DNA of 64,000 nucleotides from Micropterix aruncella (GCA_944548615.1 OX155974.1:2976001-3040000), one strand, 5' to 3'; numbered from the stretch's first letter, positions 35,980 to 47,735 are shown. Notes: a model not told the origin generated them from the sequence alone. Translations and numbers: made by a program.

Positions 35980-37930
35980 TAAAACGCACATAATATTGAT
36001 GAAAATATACAAACGCTGTATCGGTAAACTTAAATATGTACTTAAATACTGCAAAATTACTGTTACCTTGATATCTTTAATATTATATTTCAAATTATTA
36101 TAAATTTAACCTAAAATTATTATTTTAAAAAAGATATCCAACTCTGCGTATTATATTATTTCAACTAACATACAAAAATGCTTCATTATATTCAATAATA
36201 AAATGAGAGCAAAAAGTACCTAGCCACTGATCGAATAAAACTACGTTGCTGATTTATAACTCAGAAAATACATAGATACTTGAAGCGATATATTTGTTTA
36301 CTGATAAGATATTGTTATTAATAACAATAATTTAACTGATATCTACCATAAAATATTGCAGAAAATTCTTTTTAGGTAAACTGGAATGTGAAATAAAACG
36401 CTGATAATAAATAAAATACAAACGGAGCTGCCATGGAATTCACCGACCAAAAATCGGGCCCATCATATATAATTATTACACTTCTGGGAGGTGAAGAGTG
36501 GATTCCGGACTAACGACCGGCGGTGGTAGGTTTAGGACAGCTGTCTTGCCACATGTGAGCGTTCACCTTACCACCCATTCACTCCCCCTTCGAAGCCATA
36601 GAATTTGAGATGCAGAAATTGCGGTTTTGGATAATTTTTCTAGAAAGGAGTTGATTATTTTCCTGGAGAGACCAAGATCTTTAAAAAGGTGAAACAAAGA
36701 TTTAGCTGGCAGGCCACGAGCGCCGACTTCCACCGCGTGAAGGTGAACAGTGAAGCCGTTCCGGGTGACGGCATTTGCGAGGTCATGGTATTTATTTCAT
36801 TTGTACTCGTGGTCTTTTGGGATATTTGATTCCCATGGAACAGTTAATTCTACGATAAGGACCATCTTCCGAGATAGAGAGTAAAGAGTTATATAAATCT
36901 GGAAGCAGGGCTGTGCATCCGAGACTTTCAGGGAATTTATACTGCTTAGAGACCGAATCGACCTCCATAATCCAATCTGAAGCTTTCTCGATTATTGAGA
37001 AAGGTTTTGTAGTGAGATGTTTTTTGCCTTTAGAGCCAGCCCGCACAAACTGTATTGGGGGTTTGGAGGATACTGTGGAACCCTTGTTGGCACGAGCCAC
37101 TGAGAGGCTAAGTACCTGAAGTACCTACCATTGAAGAGAAAACATCAATGCCGTATCGGTAAACTTAAATATGTACATTGTTACATCAAAACGTTTCTAT
37201 ACTACAAAATATAAAAAGAATTTTTTAGAAAATTTCTAAAAAATATCTGCAAAATTGCTATTACCTTTGTAAGTAGACATTTTTAATACTAGGTACATAC
37301 ATAAAAATCACTAACTTTAAAAAGATTACATTTAACTTTTCTCCAAGTCACAGAACACCACGGCTGCTCATGATATTATTTAAATTTATTTTATTAATTT
37401 TTTTACATATAAATTCAATTAACATACAAAAGTGGTCCACATAGTAAAGTAAGAGGATAGGGTAACCACAGATCGATTTAAACTACCTTGCTGATTTCTA
37501 AATAAATAATAAATAAACATAGATACTTAAAGCTAGGTAAATTTATTAGCGTTAGAAATTATATCAGTAAATGCACTTGATTTTTTCGCATTGCATGCTC
37601 GTAATTAAAGAAAATTTCACAGAATAAAACAAAGCAACTAAAATATAAAATGCATACTTACATAAAAATATGACATGTAAATTTATACTACATTCTGAAG
37701 AGCGCATTGTTTGATTTAACCTAAAAATGTGTTCGTGCTCTCCCGGTGGACTACCTTCTGCTTGGTAAGAAGACAAAGTGCGCTCTCTGGAAGGTCTACC
37801 GTCGACGGTTGCTTTTCTATATTTTAATATTTTTTCAATTGGCATTTGGCAGAAGTCACGAGTTTTTCTGAGGTCATTTGTCCAACTATATGCCTGCTTG
37901 CAAATTGTACAAACAAATAGCTTAATTTTT
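35980..37930 (-). repeat. Duplicated 3' flank of the zinc-finger genes, partly tandem and split by an RLE insertion
   Basis: On the - strand, 37930 down to about 37125 matches the 3' flank of the 48107 gene (about 49240-49930: 'AAAAGCAACCGTCGAC', 'GCAATGCGAAAAAATCAAGTGCATTTAC', 'TTAAGTATCTATGTTTATT'). Homology resumes at about 36410 after the retrotransposon. 35990-36300 repeats part of the same flank ('GTATCGGTAAACTTAAATATG', 'TGCAAAATT'), a local tandem duplication. Confidence 0.6.
36411..37124 (-). mobile_element. RLE family A 3' end inserted in the zinc-finger flank
   Basis: Carries the endonuclease domain with frame breaks and the fixed 3' terminus. The empty site can be read at about 49920-49945, where the flanks are continuous. 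This shows the element landed in only one duplicate. Confidence 0.7.
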
Positions 37931-38005
37931 TCGGTGAATTACATTTATATGTTTAACTAAGCTTGACTTTTCTGTGAAAGCTTTCTTACATTCCGCACAA
38001 CTATA

Positions 38006-38926
38006 TTAAATTTTGAGATGTACTGAGTTTATGTGTGTCCTTAAATGCAAAGGCCTTGCAAAACTGCGATTGCATTTGTCGCACGTGAAAGGCTTCAATT
38101 TCCGGTGGACAGAGTTGACATGTCGAGTTAATAGATCTCTGGCGAAAAAAGCGCTCTTGCATTCCTTACATTCAAATTCTTTCATTTTTCTATGGACTCC
38201 ATCGATGTGCCGTTTAAAGTTGTATCGATTTGGAAATTGTTTGTTACATAAATCACACGTGAATACATTCAACTGGCGGTGAATGAATTTTACATGGTCA
38301 TATAATTTGCTGGGATTGGAAAAGACTTTCTTACATTGCTTACAAGCATGCTTTAGTTTGCGATGGACCGATCGGATGTGTATTTTCAAACTATGACCTC
38401 GTGCAAATGCTTTGTCGCACTCTTCACATTTATATTTCTTCAATTTCCTATGTACTGCATCAACGTGCACAATTAGATGAAATCTACTGCTCGATACATA
38501 GCTACATTTGACACACCTACATTTATTCCTATTTGGATTCTTACAGTAGTTACAAAGTAACACAATTTCATTAGAATGTTTGCATGCTCCCATTGGAACG
38601 CTTCTGTCTATATGGCGATCACATACAATGCATGTGAATTTATCAAATTTCGTTAACAATACTTTGACCTCTTTCATCTCCTCAATATCCTCTTCCTGTT
38701 CCTCGCTGTCTGATTCGTCGGGATCGCTTCGTTCGGGTTTTATGAAAACCACTGCCTCTTCTTCGAATTTTAGTATATTTCCTTCTATATAAGAATATTT
38801 TAGTGATTCCTCTTTAAGGTAAATATCGGTTTCTAGTTTCACCGTTTCATTGCCAGAGTAGCTAAGCATACTACCCTCTTCGACGTCGGTCTCTAATTCT
38901 AACTTCACTTTATCCTGCCTTTCCAT
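38006..38926 (-). CDS. C2H2 zinc-finger protein, C-terminally truncated paralogue
   Basis: 306 residues from an ATG at 38926. The N-terminal ~95 residues are acidic (Glu/Asp-rich, 'EEQEEDIEEMKEVKVLL'). A Cys-rich block follows ('FTCIVCDRH...CKHSNE...CNYCKN', 99-128), then six C2H2 fingers at about 138-159, 167-188, 194-216, 224-245, 253-274 and 282-303, joined by 'HRKLK'-type linkers rather than TGEKP. Probably a nuclear DNA-binding factor; target unknown. Compared with the 48107 gene, an Arg codon after 'SVHLKI' is the stop TAA (38008-38006). Finger 7 is still readable just beyond it ('YSCAECKKAFTEK'), and finger 8 is frameshifted. Single-exon like its paralogue. It may still be expressed, or be an early pseudogene. 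Confidence 0.8.
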   Translation of the reverse strand: MERQDKVKLELETDVEEGSMLSYSGNETVKLETDIYLKEESLKYSYIEGNILKFEEEAVVFIKPERSDPDESDSEEQEEDIEEMKEVKVLLTKFDKFTCIVCDRHIDRSVPMGACKHSNEIVLLCNYCKNPNRNKCRCVKCSYVSSSRFHLIVHVDAVHRKLKKYKCEECDKAFARGHSLKIHIRSVHRKLKHACKQCKKVFSNPSKLYDHVKFIHRQLNVFTCDLCNKQFPNRYNFKRHIDGVHRKMKEFECKECKSAFFARDLLTRHVNSVHRKLKPFTCDKCNRSFARPLHLRTHINSVHLKI

Positions 38927-39008
38927 GTTGATTATTTACACTTTTTAATCAATATTAGGGTAAAATAAAGCGGAGAACTGCAAAACGTTACGCGATCCGC
39001 ACCGCCAA

Positions 39009-39030
39009 CAAACGTCATAAGTTTGACGTT
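39009..39030. promoter_or_regulatory. Inverted ACGTCA/TGACGT motif upstream of zinc-finger gene
   Basis: AAACGTCA, 6 nt, then TGACGTTT lies about 85 bp upstream of the 38926 start. The same arrangement is at 48003-48024 before the 48107 start. TGACGT is a CREB/ATF-type half site. Conservation in both duplicates makes it a candidate promoter element. Confidence 0.35.
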
Positions 39031-39059
39031 TCGTGTTTAGTATTGCCACATGTTGGAAT

Positions 39060-40060
39060 ATACCATTAAATATTTATTTAATATTCGTCATCGTTGCTTT
39101 AGTTAGTGCTATTCCATAATTGCACCTATGTGTCTCAATTTTTCTTTTTTTCGACAATCATTGAAAACTAGCAGAGTCGACCATAAAAGGCGGCGGTAAT
39201 CATAATCATAAAAGGCGGCGGTAGCCAAGAAGTTCTCTCAAAAGAGTAGGTAATACTTATTTAATTTTATCAAGACATGTGATTGGCATCCACTCGAAAT
39301 GCGATCATGCGTTTTCTCCAAAGCACAGTTTGAAACTACGTCTTGATTCAGTCAATAGAACAAATCAACTCTCATGCCGATATCGAAAATTTACACATCA
39401 ATTACGTACGACAAAACATACAAATTGTTCACCAAAATATCAAGAAATACCCATGTGAGGAGTGCAGTTGAGCATTCGCAGAGAAGACATTAAAGATACA
39501 GGTAGAAAGTGTTCACACATAAGAGGTTAAAGAAGTGTTTATTCCAGGCAGCACTTTTTTGAATGTTCATTTTAACGCCAATGTGATCGATAATTTCTAC
39601 ATTATACAAATTACATTATAAATCGATATTTTCAGGAACGTAATATATATGGGAACTTTGGGTGTGCACTGTGCAGCTCTATACAGTACTTTACCATTAC
39701 TACGTACTACTATTCCTATAAATTCGCGGAGATTGCGTCACTTTTAGCAGATTTGTCAAGACAATTCGTGCAAACTAGCTGGATTCAAGATTCGCCTTGA
39801 TATTGGACAAACAAAAGACAAAGTAGTTGCACCGGTTTTGGTCACTTTGAATTGTAGTACACGTCCATATAGAGGTTTTGAAAATTTTGCAGTTGATGAT
39901 TTTACTGAAAAGTTCTGCCTTGTCTATATAACCCATGAGGATAAGTGATGTTTCCCACGTTTCACAAACAACGATCGTAGAATGGAATAACTTTAGAAAA
40001 TAATGGTATAACTGCAGTATAAGAACCTCTCCTGGATTTTTGATTTTTAAACGTCATCGG
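39060..40060. other. Intergenic DNA, no gene seen
   Basis: A short tandem repeat 'ATAAAAGGCGGCGGTA' occurs twice near 39185-39230. About 39300-39530 has weak zinc-finger-like echoes ('HEECS..AEKT'), too decayed to support. Confidence 0.4.
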
Positions 40061-40061
40061 A

Positions 40062-40606
40062 CTATATTCGCCACGCAGATTCCGAATCTGCAATAATCTT
40101 TTGTCGCTCTCAATAAATAAGCGAGATATAGGCATTTAAAGTTTGCATACTAAACGTCAAAAACACGGCCATATTACTTCAGAAGTAGTGTCGGAATATA
40201 GTTGACATATCGCGAGTTCTCTAATATCGAAAACAATTCGCGATATTACAAAAATGATGGCATGGTCTTGAAAAAACATGTGCGATATTAAAAAATATAC
40301 TATTTTCGAGGGTTTTTTCAATGACTTTGCGTTTTGATAACAAAAGGTATCCTGAAACAATAGAAAATTCATAAATATTTGTAAGTAAGTAAAAATTTTT
40401 TTTTCGAAATTCGAGCAAAATTCGAAAAAAAATTTTGACTGCGGCGCTTTTGATGTTAACATGACAATGTGTTAGCGATATTTCGTTTTTATTAAGGCCG
40501 CAACTTTGTTGACATTGGGATGAAAAATTTGAACGCCTATATCTCGCTTATTTATTGAGATCGCATAAAAATTATGGAAGATTCGGAATCAGCGTGGTGA
40601 ATATAG
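40062..40606. mobile_element. Foldback/MITE with ~80-bp TIRs
   Basis: The left arm 'CTATATTCGCCACGCAGATT' to 'CAATAAATAAGCGAGATATAGGC' (40062-40140) is inverted at about 40525-40606. A third partial copy of the arm ('TGCCTATATCTCGCTTATTTATAG') lies at about 40660-40690. Non-coding. Confidence 0.65.
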
Positions 40607-41079
40607 CGTGGTGAATTTTATTTTGGCCTATTTGTTTACACATACAATTTAAATTTTGAATGCCTATATCTCGCTTATTTATAGTGACCGACACAATTTT
40701 CTTCCAGATTTAGCATTAAAATGCTACAATCTATTAGTCTATATATTTTTTTTTGGTGAGAGGTTCCTATACTGCAGTTATTTCAAAATAATAACTATAT
40801 TGTGTTTAGAAAAATAAATAAAAACATTTTTTAGATAAAATTACATTGTTTAAACAAAACAATTATTGCAAAAATGGCGGAGTTATGACTATAGTGATGT
40901 CTTACAACTAAACATTTGATAAACTAAATTTTAATTGTCATAGGTACATTGTGGAAGTGATAAAGTTGAATTTAAAGTAAACTATCACAAATATATAACA
41001 GTAAATTATGCTAGGGTCACAATGTAGCATGTTTACAATTTTTGTCCAGGGAAGGAAAAAAAGAAGAGATTAAGGTGGG

Positions 41080-41340
41080 AATGTATTTGGTTAGTTGCTG
41101 CATGAAAGCAAATGTTTCATCAACAACTTCTTGAAAGTGAGCAACGAAGGTGCATGCTTGTCAGAGCGTGGGAGCTGATTCAATAAACGAGCAGAATGTG
41201 CCGTAAAAGAGCCGTAAGGTTCCTGGCTGATAATTTTTATTTCGCATTTTATCTGACATATGCCGTTGATGTGCCTAAGACGTTTTATAGCTTCCACCAG
41301 GCTTGAATTTTTTGAACATAATAAACATCAAAATTGGCAT
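41080..41340 (-). mobile_element. LINE C-terminal fragment
   Basis: A 68-residue frame (41297-41091) with 'TAHSARLLNQLPRSDKHAPS' and 'LTFKKLLMKHLLS' matches the common SAxLWNxLP...F+xxLK tail of LINE polymerases. Nothing else of the element remains. Confidence 0.5.
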
Positions 41341-41449
41341 AATTTTCAATGCAGTCTGAATAATGAAAAAAGTTTTCTAATATAGGTTTAGAGCAGTGGT
41401 CGGCGACTAAATTTCACAGGAGACAATAAAATAAAAAAAATAAAATAAT

Positions 41450-42650
41450 AAAATACAAACGGAGCTGCCATGGAATTCACCGACCGGAGTCGGGCCCATC
41501 ATTACATATACTATTTTTACTCTTCTCGTGGGTGAGCAGTGGATTCCGGACTAACGACCGGCTGTGGTAGGTTAAGGACAGCTGTCTTGCCACATGTGAG
41601 CGGTCACCTTACCACCCATTCACTCCCCCTTCAAAGCCATAGAATTTGAGATGCGCAAATCGCGGTTTTAGATAATTTTTCTAGGAAAGAGTTGATTATT
41701 TTTCTGGAAAGGCCAAGATCTTTAAAGAGGTGAAATAGAGATTTAGCTGGCAGGCCACGAGCGCCAACTTCCACCGCATGAAGGTGAAGAGTGAAGCCGT
41801 TCCGGGTGACGGCATTTGCGAGATCATGGTGTTTATTTAATTTGTACTCCTGGTCTTTTGGGATATTTGATTCCCATGGAACAGTTAATTCTACGATAAG
41901 GACCATCTTCCGAGATAGAGAGTAAAGAGTTATATCTGGACGCAGGTCTGTGCATCCGAGACTTTCAGGGAATTTATACTGCTTAGAGACCGAATCGACC
42001 TCCATAATCCAATCTGAAGCTTTCTCAATTATTGAGAAAGGTTATGCAGTGAAATGTTTTCTGCCTTTAGAGCCAACCCGCACAAACTTTATTGGGGGTT
42101 TGGAGGATACTGTGGAACCCTTGTTGGCACAAGCCACTGAAAGGTTAAGTACCTTGCGAATGACTTTGTCGCAAGGACTTTGTCGAGGCGATAAGTGTAC
42201 CGTCCATGATCCAAGGCCACCTTGCAGCCAGCTATAATATGTCTAGCTGTGCAAGGGGTGTTGCTACAAAGGGGACATGTTTTATCCTCGGCATAGCTCA
42301 AACGAGCGAGGTTACTGGGGTCTGGAAGTGTATGCTGAAAGGCATTTAAATAAAATTTCAGAATCTCTAGCGTCGAGTCATACAACATTACTTTCCAGTG
42401 CATTGTAGGAGAAATGCAAAAGTCTCCAATTGTTGTCCAATCATTCTGGCATTGAAGGCCAATAGCGTGAGCCATACTATTGCTGTCGTAATCTCCCCGC
42501 AAGAGAGACTTCGTCAAGTCCACATCGCTCATGGTTGTACTGCCATATCCCAGACTAGTGCCATTCTGGCTGATTCCAGTAAGGAACTTTTTGTGGCTAA
42601 GGACAACCAGGATTTTAAACTAGCTGTCACCTTTACGCCATTGCACGTTA
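41450..42650 (-). mobile_element. RLE family A, longest 3' copy
   Basis: On the - strand: 'SLLRGDYDSNSMAHAIGLQC' with 'FCISPTMHWKVMLYDSTLEI', knuckle 'CPLCSNTPCTARHIIAGC', and the 'SSKPPIQF' region. The endonuclease domain follows in an intact 124-residue frame, 42005-41631 ('VELTVPWESNIPKDQEYKLN', 'VEVGARGLPAKSLFHLFKD'), then the fixed 3' end at about 41453. One frameshift near 42160 separates knuckle and endonuclease. The 5' side ends near 42640 with an internal deletion relative to 25404-25640. Confidence 0.75.
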
Positions 42651-42950
42651 CGTAGAAGCGGTCAAACCTCCCTAAAAGTGGAATTATATAATGGTGCCAC
42701 AGGCAAATTTTTATTCAATAAGAGCGCTTAATTTTTAAAATTTAGTTTGGGGGTTATGAATCTTTGCAGCCTTATATTCTTAATTATTAAAGAGTTTTTT
42801 AAAGGGTACACTCGATTTTTAAACGCCTTTAATGACAATCTTATAGTAGATGCATCTGGAGAGTTGTCACCTGCAACAGGCGAACACGTAACCCCAGGAG
42901 GTTATAACGATATTGTTCGTTCTTTCAAGGTTCAAAGAACGGTAGTAGAG

Positions 42951-43918
42951 CTGTCAACTACAACGGGCGAACCCGTCACCTCAGAGATTTTTAGGGAAGT
43001 AATCATTCTATCTCCCGTGAAGTGAGCGCAGAAGACTTAGGACAAAACAATCTACCGTCAAGCTCCGCCACGATGCCCACCAACCGTCAAGATGCCCATT
43101 CCCCAGGCCCAAATAAAAACATGGCTACGCAGGAACACCGAAGAAACCCACCTTACAGAATGGAAAAAAAAACGCAGGATGCAGGCAAACAAAGAACGCG
43201 GTTCCGGAAGCGTCTAAAAAACTTGCCCGCAACCTCACCAGATTAAAAAGGGACAAAATCCGTAAAGTCATAGGTACTATGACAGGCCACTGTCCCCTAA
43301 ACAAACACCTGTTTACCATAGGTGTGACAGACAGCCCTCTATGCAGAGGATGCATGGAGGAAGAAGAAACGCCACAGCATGTGCTCATGGAATGCAGGAG
43401 CGTGGCAGAGCAACGGGCAAGAATACTACAATCTCCAGCATCTCTCCCGGAGGCCTGTAGCAACCCAAACAGGCTGCTAACCTTCTGGGACAGCCTGGGT
43501 TGGCTGGAGTAACATAAATGGAAACATGAGCCACGCACAACGGCCCAATCAAGAGGCCAAGTGCGGGAAAAAGCCCAGTCAAACTAACTAACTAAGCTCC
43601 GCCACAAGCCCGTAAGAGGCCAACGCCTTATTCGCGAGATAGCCAGGAATGTTACCCAGCGGGCATACACTCACGCCCTTACTTCCAGTTGCGACCTGAT
43701 TACTCCGGTCTCTCGACTGGTTACTAGTTCGAGGTCGCTTGCGCGGTCCTCTCCCTTACGTAGCGGTGAAACAGTGTATAGCGAATCTATCGCGGACCAC
43801 GGCATCCTTTGCCCGGCTCTCACCCGGAATCGGGTAGAGGATGGTCGTTTCAAGAGCAGTCGCCGTAAGGTCAGCAACCACCCCCGCTCCATAGGAAACA
43901 TCTTGCGGTGTCAACTAC
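42951..43918. mobile_element. TIR-A element with nested LINE
   Basis: Starts with 'GTCAACTACAACGGGCGAAC' and the family interior up to 43071, is interrupted by a LINE, resumes at 43594 and ends abruptly at about 43911, where another TIR-A end begins. Head-to-tail with the next copy. Confidence 0.7.
43072..43593 (+). mobile_element. LINE 3' end with 12-bp target duplication
   Basis: The insertion is flanked by AAGCTCCGCCAC at 43060-43071 and 43594-43605, a textbook target-site duplication. It encodes a frame-broken lead-in ('IKTWLRRNTEETHLTEW') and then the RNase-H-distal tail 'TGHCPLNKHLFTIGVTDSPL' with the Cys/His knuckle 'CRGC...TPQHVLMEC', typical of Jockey/R1-group elements. The 3' end is (AACT)n rather than poly-A. 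Confidence 0.8.
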
Positions 43919-44370
43919 AACGGGCGAGCCCGTCACCACAGGACGTTTTAACGATTAGTCGTTCTATCGCCCTGCAGTGAACGTAGAGACTTTGGACAGT
44001 ACATTCTACGTCCAGCTACGTCAACAACCCGTGAGAGTCCAACGCCTTACCGCGAGTTAGCCAGGAGTAAACCCGGCGGGCTCGAGATACTCGCGCCCTC
44101 ACTTCCAATCCTCCATAGGAAACAGTACAGCTTCCATACTCCCCCGACTGTTATTCAGAATGCACAATCGATTGGCTGACGCCGCACGGTGCGCAGACCG
44201 TCCAGGAGCGCCAAAGATTGACTCCTAGGGGAAACTACCCTAAGTCCAGAATCTTACCCGGGCTCTCGCTTCATGCGTGAAGGCCGCCGGATGGGTGTTG
44301 ACCCGTGAGTGTGGCCAACCCTGAACAAACAGGTCTTCGTGGCCAACTCAGCAAGGGCCCATTAGGTTGA
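43912..44370. mobile_element. TIR-A element, second tandem copy
   Basis: Complete left terminus ('GTCAACTACAACGGGCGAGC') to the 'GGGCCCATTAG' boundary, but with much of the middle deleted. A further ~290 bp (44375-44665) begins with a TIR-A-like 'GTGAACGTAGAGACTTG' and continues into diverged sequence. Confidence 0.65.
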
Positions 44371-44726
44371 AGGAACAATGGAGTGAACTCCAGGTGGAGT
44401 GAACGTAGAGACTTGAGGAATGACAGTCCACCGTCTACCTACGCCAACAAACCCGCGAGAACCCGACGCCTTACTGCGAGGCATTGGGTGGTTGAACCAA
44501 CAGGTAGCCTCGCGCCCTCACTACCAGATTTGGCCGAATTCTCTCTGGTTGCAGTTCCTCACTACCATCTGGTTGCAGTTCCGAAGTCTCTTGCGCGGCC
44601 AAAGTCGTTTGCACCATGTAGTTGCACATTTGAAGTTGCTAAAGTTCTTGTGAATGTTCTGGAAATACAATTTTAAAGTTATTTTCTTATTCAATGTCTT
44701 GTTTTATTTTTATTCAACAACTCTTT

Positions 44727-45318
44727 TTAAGCTATTGCATAGCTTTTATCGCGGGCCTAGGCCAGCGCGGCGACCGAATGAAGAAATTTCTTAACGAAAA
44801 TTAATGATTTTAAACTGATAATTACGTCTAAACGAGTACTGCTTACGATTCGAAAAAAATATATGTTAAACAAGAACATTTTCCTAATATTCTTAGCTTT
44901 GAATATTTTAGATTTTGTTTATATTACATAGTGTAATTAATTTGTGAAATTAGGTCTAACCGAACACAAAAACGACTACTACGCAAATACTATCTGGCGC
45001 ATTATTATGAAAACTGCACAATTTAAAAGATAATTTAATTATCTATCTTTTTATCTACGATTTTTTTCGAAATATCCGTTTTTTTTCGCTTTATCGAATA
45101 AAAAATTCGTGCGCGGCGCAATTTAAATTATTCCGAATCATTTGCTACCGCAGCCGCAAATGTTTCGGAATAATTTCAACGTTTTCCGATAGAGCGCAGT
45201 TATCTGATATCAGAAACAATAAAATATATTAAAAAAATAATAATTATAATTGCATAAGTTGTTAAAAATGCTATGCAATAGCTTTACCGCGGCAGTCCCC
45301 GAGTGCCACACGTATTTT
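44727..45318. mobile_element. MITE-C copy 3
   Basis: Same orientation as copy 2: 'AAGCTATTGCATAGCTTTTA' to 'GGCAGTCCCCGAGTGCCACA'. The central hairpin survives as 'ATTCCGAATCATTTGC' against 'GCAAATGTTTCGGAAT'. Confidence 0.75.
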
Positions 45319-45429
45319 TTTTTAAAGCTTATCTAATTTACGCAACATCAATACGTTACAGTTTGATAGAATGTCTTCCAGGGAAGTCACAAAATATATA
45401 AATGGCATTAGGTCATATGCGGCTTGAAA

Positions 45430-46490
45430 TGATGGAATTTCTATCAAAATGATAGAAATCTGTTTGCCATATGAGTACATTACCGCTATCATAAGCAAGT
45501 GCATAGAAATCTGTCAAGTGCCATTTCAGTGGAAAATTTCACCGATTCGCCCGATTCCAATGAAAACACCTGTCTCTATTTTTAAAGATCTCCGCCCTAT
45601 CAGTATTCTTCCTTGCTTTAAAAATCCTGGAGAAGGCTATTTATTCACAAATGCTTCCTTTTGTCCCAAAGAATAATCTGCTTCCTAATTACCAGTCTGG
45701 CTTTTGCCGCAATCATAGCGCGCTGGAGCACGTGACTAATTTGTGTCTATCCAACATGGATAAAGGCAATGCAACTGCCCTCATACTTTTAGATTACAGC
45801 AAGGCTCTCAGAACCGCTCTCATCTGCTGGCTAAACTTTAAATCTAGGCTTTTCTGAGTCAGCATGCGAATTGATACATAGCTATCTGACAGAGCGTTAC
45901 AAAAACTAATTTTGAAAGATTTATCTGGCCGTCAATCAATTACCTCTCTGTGAAGTTTAAACAGGTGTACCACAGGTATCTATACTGGGCCCGGTCTTAT
46001 TTGCACTATATTTCTGACATAGCTGCAAATTATGAAAATTGTCGCTATCATCTATATGCCGACGACACACAAGGAATTCATCCTATAGACACAATTTGTC
46101 CATTTTCAGCAGTCAGCCTAGTTAATGGCGATCTTAGAATGTTATTCGTTTGGTCCTATACATATGGCTTACAAATCAACTCTGCGAAGTCATGTTTTAT
46201 GATTATTGAGTCAAAACAGGGCAGGACTAAAATTGCCAAATATGGCTCTTTTCCAATAATGGTAAACAGTCCGCCAATACCACTGGTTATGGCACATTGG
46301 CACCTGGCATATGACATATTGGCACAATACCGCCAATACTACGGCTAAAAACCTGGATATTTTATGTGATGGAAAGTTACTATGTGAGGAACTTGTCAGC
46401 AAAGGCGTTGGGTGGGGTTTTCTCACGTCTAAAGGCCTTATACAGAATTCGATAGTACCTCAGCGTCAGAATCAGATTACTAATTGTATT
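45430..46490 (+). pseudogene. Decayed LINE reverse transcriptase
   Basis: Polymerase blocks can be followed through at least three frame changes: 'VPFQWKISPIRPIPM', 'DLRPISILPCF', 'NYQSGFCRNHSALEHVTNLC', 'ALILLDYSKAL', 'GVPQVSILGPVLFALY' and 'YHLYADDTQ' (catalytic box). Then 'YGLQINSAKSCFMII'. Jockey/CR1-like layout; clearly dead. Confidence 0.65.
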
Positions 46491-46604
46491 TGCTCTTAAA
46501 ACGTCTATAATCAACTATGACAAATGTACGTATGGCCCCTGTCTGTATAGGAAGACTGAGCGGAGACTTCAGAGAATGCAAAATACCCTCCATCTTGCGA
46601 CCCT

Positions 46605-46745
46605 TTCCTACCTAGGCTCGGGCTTCTACTAGGAGGAAACCGGATGGGTGCCGACCCGTGAGTTGGGCCGGCCCTAACACGTGGGTCATATTGGCCCAAC
46701 TTCACTGGGCCCATTAGCTCCACATTAGCTCCCAGGTTGAACCAT
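46605..46745. repeat. Repeat family M, partial
   Basis: 'GGGCTTCTACTAGGAGGAAACCGG' through 'CACTGGGCCCATTAGCTCC' to 'CAGGTTGAACCATC'. The last ten or so bases of the tail are duplicated. Confidence 0.6.
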
Positions 46746-46779
46746 CTGCTATCCATTTAAGTTTTCACATTACATATTT

Positions 46780-47010
46780 AAGTTTACCGATAGAGCGATT
46801 ATATATTTTCATCAATATTATCAGCTTTTTATTTCACATACTTATTTTATCTAAAATGGTTATACGTTTTACAATATTTTATGGTATGTATTAGTAGATG
46901 TATTATTATTGATATTAAATAGTATTTTGCTGTTCTAATGTGGTATATTTTCATATAAATGTCTGATCATACGTCAGTTAATAGTTTGAATTTCGTCTCA
47001 GTTTAACAGG
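46780..47010 (+). repeat. Copy of the zinc-finger 3' flank
   Basis: 'TTTACCGATAGAGC', 'ATATTATCAGC(T/G)TTTTATTTCACA', 'ACAATATTTTATGGTAT' and 'ATTTGAATTTCGTCT' are in the same order as at 49905-50125. This is a further partial copy of the duplicated flank, upstream of the gene. Confidence 0.55.
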
Positions 47011-47319
47011 TTTAACTCAGTTTAACGTCTCGGCTTAACGCTTTATATTTCTCTCTGCGAATGCTCGACCGCACCTCTTCCCATGTACATTTCATTACTT
47101 TGGTAAAAGATTTCTAAGTTTTGTCGTACCTCGTAATTCGTTTTGTAAATCTTCGATAACATCGTCTACAAGAGTTATATTTTTCTATGGACTAAAATTT
47201 ACTCCATAGAAAAAATAAAGTATGGTCACTAAATCACAATGCAGTTTTAAACTGGGCATTAGGAATGCGCATGATCGCATTTCATATCGGGAAATTCTCT
47301 AGAGTCGAGAGAATGCTTA

Positions 47320-47735
47320 TGGGGGGCGCCAGTTTTGCATGCGGCAATTTTGCACAAATGTCACTTTTGACAGTTCCAAATCTGTTGAGGGCAGATTTGC
47401 AGGAGGCAACCTTGCAGGAAGCAACCTTGCAGGCGGCAACCTTCAGTACAGTTTTTAAGTTTTTCTGTTAGGTTAGGTTAGGTTAGGTTTTTCTTTCCCT
47501 AAAATCGAAGTGACATTAATTACCGGCATCCTTGTAGTGGATGACTTTTATTCATCAAACTAAACATTAAAAAAAATGTTTTAAGTTTTTCTGTTAGGTT
47601 AGGTTAGGTCATTTTGACATTTGCAAAACTGCCTTCTGCAAGATTGCCTTCTGCAAAACTGCCGCCTGCAAGAATGCCGTCTGCAAGATTGCCGTCTGCA
47701 AATTTGCCTTCTGCAAGTTTGATGGGACCCATGCT
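47320..47735. mobile_element. Foldback-type element 2, arms made of 15-bp repeats
   Basis: The left arm (about 47322-47445) and inverted right arm (about 47617-47730) carry the same 15-bp unit as element 1 and open with the same 'GGGGGCGCCAGTTTTGCATG'. The centre has TTAGG arrays at 47468-47490 and 47594-47609, separated by the shared 'ACCGGCATCCTTGTAGTGG' segment. It lies about 370 bp upstream of the zinc-finger start. Confidence 0.6.

Noticed and set aside
39380..39530. Fourth zinc-finger paralogue
   Set aside because: Only faint resemblance to finger linkers; too short and broken to support.
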